From Candidatus Erabacter solicola (GTDB lineage: Bacteria > Vulcanimicrobiota > Vulcanimicrobiia > Vulcanimicrobiales > Vulcanimicrobiaceae), in assembly GCA_003136895.1 (NCBI GenBank), contig PLDY01000143.1, forward strand, positions 1 through 34,930: a stretch of DNA of 34,930 bases, written 5' to 3'. Of the stretch, positions 32,576 through 34,930 are shown piece after piece; positions within the stretch are counted from its first letter, which is position 1, and each line of letters opens with the position of its first letter. Under the pieces are notes generated by a model. The model had not been told where the DNA came from. It worked only from the letters and a program-made list of their open reading frames with translations, and ran no database searches. The position numbers and the translations under genes were made by a program.

Positions 32576-33817
32576 ATGGCCTCACGTCGCGTCTTCCTCT
32601 CTCAATCGCTCGGCATCGCCGTCCTCGGCGGAACGATGCCTTCGTTCTTCAGCCAGGCTGCCGCAGCCGATCCGCTGCCGGCGCTCGGCGTGTCGATCGA
32701 TCCGCGCAACGTGCTGGTCGTCGTCCAAATGGGCGGCGGGAACGACGGCTTGAACATGGTCGTGCCATACAGCGACGACGCCTACCACCGGGTGCGCCCG
32801 GCGATCGCGATCGACGACAAGAGCGCGCTCAAGATCGACGAGCGCATCGCGCTGAATCCGGTCATGGGCGGCCTCAACGAACTCTTCAAGGAAGGCAACC
32901 TCGCGATCGTGCAAGGCGTGGGCTATCCCAATCCTAACCGCTCGCACTTTGAAGCGACGCAGATTTGGGAGACGGCCTCGCCCGAGCGTCCGGTTTCGAC
33001 CGGCTGGCTGGGACGCTATCTCGACCGCATCGTGCCGGCGAGTACGGCCGACTCGGCGCAGGCGAACCTCTTCACCGCAGTGACGCTCGGCGACACGGTG
33101 CCGGCCGCAATGATCGCGCAGCACGTCGACGTGCCGGCGATCGGCGCGCTCAGCACGTTTCAGTACAACTCCGGGAAGGACACCGCGTCGCGCCTGACGG
33201 CCGGGCGCCTCTACGATGGCGCGCGCGCGGGCCAGTCGCCCTATCTCGAGATGATCGAGACGACCGCCCGCACGGCGCTGCGCGGCGGCGACATTCTGAA
33301 AGCGAAGATCGCTTCCTACAAGAAGACGGTCACCTACCCCACCGATGCATTCTCGCAACAGCTGGCCTTGGCCGCACAGATCATCGGCTCCGACGTCGGA
33401 ACGCGCGTGATCTTCGTCTCGATCGGCTCGTTCGATACGCACGCCGGGCAGCGCAACCAGCAAGACCGGCTGCTTGGCTATCTCTCCGGCGGTTTGCTCG
33501 CCTTCCAGAAGGATCTCGCGGCGCACGGCAACGCCGATCGCACGCTCGTGTTGACCTTCTCCGAATTCGGCCGTCGCGTCTCGCAGAACGCTTCGAACGG
33601 AACCGATCACGGCACCGCCATGCCGATGTTCGCGCTCGGCGCCAAGGTCAAGGGCGGCGTCTACGGCGAGCATCCGTCGCTGACCGATCTCGATCATGGC
33701 GACCTGAAGTACAATACCGACTTCCGTTCGGTCTATGCGACCGTTCTCGAAAAGTGGCTCGCGCGCGATCCGAGTCAAATCATCAGCGGAGGGTTCGGCC
33801 AACTCGCGTTCGTGTAA
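32576..33817 (+). CDS. DUF1501 domain protein with Tat-type signal
   Basis: A 413-residue exported protein of the DUF1501 family, which is distantly related to alkaline phosphatase/sulfatase folds. The N-terminus ASRRVFLSQSLGIAVLGG carries a twin-arginine motif (SRRVFL) and a hydrophobic stretch; AAAADPL follows as a likely cleavage region. Family landmarks are VVQMGGGNDGLNMVVPY, GYPNPNRSHFEATQIWETA, GSFDTHAGQRNQQDRLL, TFSEFGRRVSQNASNGTDHGTA and FRSVYATVLEKWL. The ATG at 32576 is supported by AGGAG 9 bases upstream; in-frame sequence further upstream runs through the DUF1800 gene and is not coding. The two probably act together outside the cytoplasmic membrane, although only this one has a clear signal. 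Confidence 0.92.
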   Translation: MASRRVFLSQSLGIAVLGGTMPSFFSQAAAADPLPALGVSIDPRNVLVVVQMGGGNDGLNMVVPYSDDAYHRVRPAIAIDDKSALKIDERIALNPVMGGLNELFKEGNLAIVQGVGYPNPNRSHFEATQIWETASPERPVSTGWLGRYLDRIVPASTADSAQANLFTAVTLGDTVPAAMIAQHVDVPAIGALSTFQYNSGKDTASRLTAGRLYDGARAGQSPYLEMIETTARTALRGGDILKAKIASYKKTVTYPTDAFSQQLALAAQIIGSDVGTRVIFVSIGSFDTHAGQRNQQDRLLGYLSGGLLAFQKDLAAHGNADRTLVLTFSEFGRRVSQNASNGTDHGTAMPMFALGAKVKGGVYGEHPSLTDLDHGDLKYNTDFRSVYATVLEKWLARDPSQIISGGFGQLAFV

Positions 33818-33835
33818 ACCCGCCGGCGTTCTAGT

Positions 33836-33864
33836 CCTCCGCAACCAGGCCGAACGTCCGGAGG
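33836..33864 (+). promoter_or_regulatory. Hairpin covering the acetyltransferase ribosome binding site
   Basis: CCTCCG (33836-33841) pairs exactly with CGGAGG (33859-33864), which contains the GGAGG just before the ATG at 33866. If folded it would mask the ribosome binding site. Stem is only 6 bp with a 17-base loop. Confidence 0.3.
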
Positions 33865-33865
33865 C

Positions 33866-34861
33866 ATGAACGGCCGTCGCGCCGCAATTCCCGGCGTGAC
33901 TCTCACGACGGTAACGCCTAATGAGTATGTCCGCGAAGTGCTGCCCGAAACGCAGCCGCTGTGGGGCGGCCCGCGCGACTTCGCGCGATACGAGGCGGAT
34001 TTTCGCGCGGTCGCGCAATCGGCGTACGGTCGCAGCAGGCCTTTCACCGTCGGCATGCGCGATGCCGGACGTCTCGTCGTCTCGTGCAAACTCTACGACC
34101 GCGAGATGCGCTGGGGCACGAAGACGTTGCGCGCGACGGGAATCGGCGCGGTCTTCACGATTCCCGCCCATCGCGGACGTGGATTCGCAAGCGCCATGCT
34201 CGGCGCGCTGCTCGACGAAGAGCGCGTCGCCGGTCGCGATATCGCATTTCTCTACTCCGATATTCACCCGGCCTTCTACGAACGGCTCGGCTTCATCCGG
34301 TTACCGTCGCGCAATCTGACGCTACGCGCAGCGTCGCTCGACGGATCGCATTCGGGTGCGGCGCCGCTCGGGCCACGCGATTGGCCCGGCCTGCGCCGCT
34401 GCTTCGAAGAGCTTGACGGGCAGCGACCGTGGACGCTCGCGCGCACGCCGCTCGTTTGGGAGTGGCTGCGCCGGATGTGGTCGTCGCCGCCGCCGGCATC
34501 GGTCCAACGCGTACAACTCGTCGTGCGCCACAAGCGTGAGATCGTGACCTACGTGATCGGACGCCGCGTTTTGCGCGAGGATTCATTCGTCGTCGACGAC
34601 TTTGCCTTTGCCGGCGATGCGGGACGCGCACGGCTCTCCGCCGTGCTGCGTGCGGCGGCCGGCGATCTTCGTCGCGTGAGCGCCTGGTTGCCGCCGCCGA
34701 TCGCGCGCGACGCGCTGCCACGCGGCTCGGTTCGCGTGCGCAGGGACGGCATCTTCATGGTCGCGCCGCTCTCAGCGGCCGCCCGCGCCTGGTGGAAATC
34801 AGAAAAGGACGAGATCCTCGGAGCACGCTCCGACGCAACCTGGGCCGCGGACCACGTCTAA
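33866..34861 (+). CDS. GNAT family N-acetyltransferase, Eis-like (331 aa)
   Basis: An acetyltransferase of 331 residues. The first half is a GNAT domain: ATGIGAVFTIPAHRGRGFASAMLGALL, in which RGRGFA is the acetyl-CoA loop, and SDIHPAFYERLGFIRL closes the fold. The second half contains a further alpha/beta segment (TYVIGRRVLREDSFVVDDFAF) similar to the tandem arrangement in Eis-type enzymes, but shorter than the roughly 400 residues of Eis and without a recognisable sterol-carrier domain. Acceptor unknown; Eis relatives modify aminoglycosides or protein lysines. GGAGG lies one base before the ATG, unusually close, so the GTG at 33896 is an alternative start. Confidence 0.8.
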   Translation: MNGRRAAIPGVTLTTVTPNEYVREVLPETQPLWGGPRDFARYEADFRAVAQSAYGRSRPFTVGMRDAGRLVVSCKLYDREMRWGTKTLRATGIGAVFTIPAHRGRGFASAMLGALLDEERVAGRDIAFLYSDIHPAFYERLGFIRLPSRNLTLRAASLDGSHSGAAPLGPRDWPGLRRCFEELDGQRPWTLARTPLVWEWLRRMWSSPPPASVQRVQLVVRHKREIVTYVIGRRVLREDSFVVDDFAFAGDAGRARLSAVLRAAAGDLRRVSAWLPPPIARDALPRGSVRVRRDGIFMVAPLSAAARAWWKSEKDEILGARSDATWAADHV

Positions 34862-34900
34862 CCGCGGGACCGCGCGCGGTACCGCCGAAGGCAGCCTGCC

Positions 34901-34930
34901 ATGAGTAATGGCGTCAAGGTCCTGCTGATC
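34901..34930 (+). CDS. Start of a further gene, cut by window edge
   Basis: Ten codons from ATG at 34901 (MSNGVKVLLI) run to the window end, with AAGG about 10 bases upstream. A short hydrophobic strand at the start would fit a Rossmann-type or receiver domain, but ten residues are too few to assign. Confidence 0.45.
   Translation, partial: MSNGVKVLLI

Noticed and set aside
32582-34267. 561-codon minus-strand frame opposite the DUF1501 and acetyltransferase genes
   Set aside because: Antisense to genes with full family motifs; composition is that of a codon-bias shadow in GC-rich DNA.
1-34930. tRNA, rRNA, riboswitch or intrinsic terminator with T-tract
   Set aside because: No cloverleaf or rRNA segment was seen in the short intergenic gaps, no recognisable riboswitch core, and none of the hairpins is followed by a clear T-tract.

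Overview
The window is a GC-rich, densely packed stretch of bacterial chromosome with many GTG and TTG starts, overlapping start/stop junctions and short intergenic gaps. There is no rRNA, tRNA, CRISPR array, insertion sequence or phage module, and almost every gene is housekeeping or of a broadly conserved uncharacterised family. Single-domain clues are the SpoIIIAA/Ycf45-type R3H ATPase, the DUF151 bifunctional nuclease, PdxST-type PLP synthesis, the MEP isoprenoid pathway (IspE), GTP-type glutamate dehydrogenase family and a DUF1800/DUF1501 pair. Together they fit a poorly studied, non-proteobacterial, GC-rich lineage such as Candidatus Eremiobacterota (WPS-2) or a relative. That placement is inference from gene content; no marker gene in the window settles it.

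Layout. 1-2868 (+): lipoate cluster, with the end of dihydrolipoyl dehydrogenase, then lipB and lipA, overlapping or nearly so. 2893-4260 (+): beta-CASP metallo-beta-lactamase nuclease. 4311-5078 (-): TauE/SafE permease. 5187-5630 (+): small acetyltransferase. 5647-8084 (-): glutamate dehydrogenase and the ATPase YchF. 8153-8626 (+): bifunctional nuclease. 8664-10876 (-): orphan oligopeptide-type binding lipoprotein followed by a membrane-anchored unknown. 10948-12479 (+): methylthioadenosine phosphorylase and an integral membrane protein. 12494-13564 (-): a repeat-rich coiled-coil protein and BioY. 13624-18481 (+): Orn/Lys/Arg decarboxylase, R3H ATPase, thymidylate kinase and DNA polymerase III delta-prime. 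18548-18871 (+): a second heptad-repeat coiled-coil protein, ending against an HNH nuclease. 18868-24154 (-): a five-gene run reading glycoside hydrolase, Pro-rich membrane-anchored protein, pdxS, pdxT, HNH nuclease. 24171-25792 (+): ispE coupled to a nucleotidyltransferase. 25779-27456 (-): ubiX and two tandem secreted paralogues. 27520-30991 (+): an Fe-S PD-(D/E)XK nuclease overlapping a UvrD-like helicase. 31083-33817 (+): DUF1800 and a Tat-exported DUF1501 protein. 33866-34861 (+): an Eis-like acetyltransferase, then ten codons of a further gene at the edge.

How the genes work together. LipB/LipA attach and mature lipoate on the 2-oxoacid dehydrogenase whose E3 subunit opens the window. 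PdxS and PdxT form one PLP synthase, and PLP is the cofactor of the decarboxylase nearby. Tmk and HolB are a replication pair. The 27520-30991 pair looks like a split AddAB/AdnAB-type DNA end-processing module.

The points most worth a second look are: a LipB whose catalytic lysine position is Gln; a PdxS with an internal insertion of about 20 residues and a 12-bp inverted repeat touching its ribosome binding site; the split helicase-nuclease with altered helicase motifs II and III; and the tandem secreted paralogues behind ubiX. I did not find a convincing defence island or a clearly new multi-gene system; the helicase-nuclease pair is the nearest candidate.
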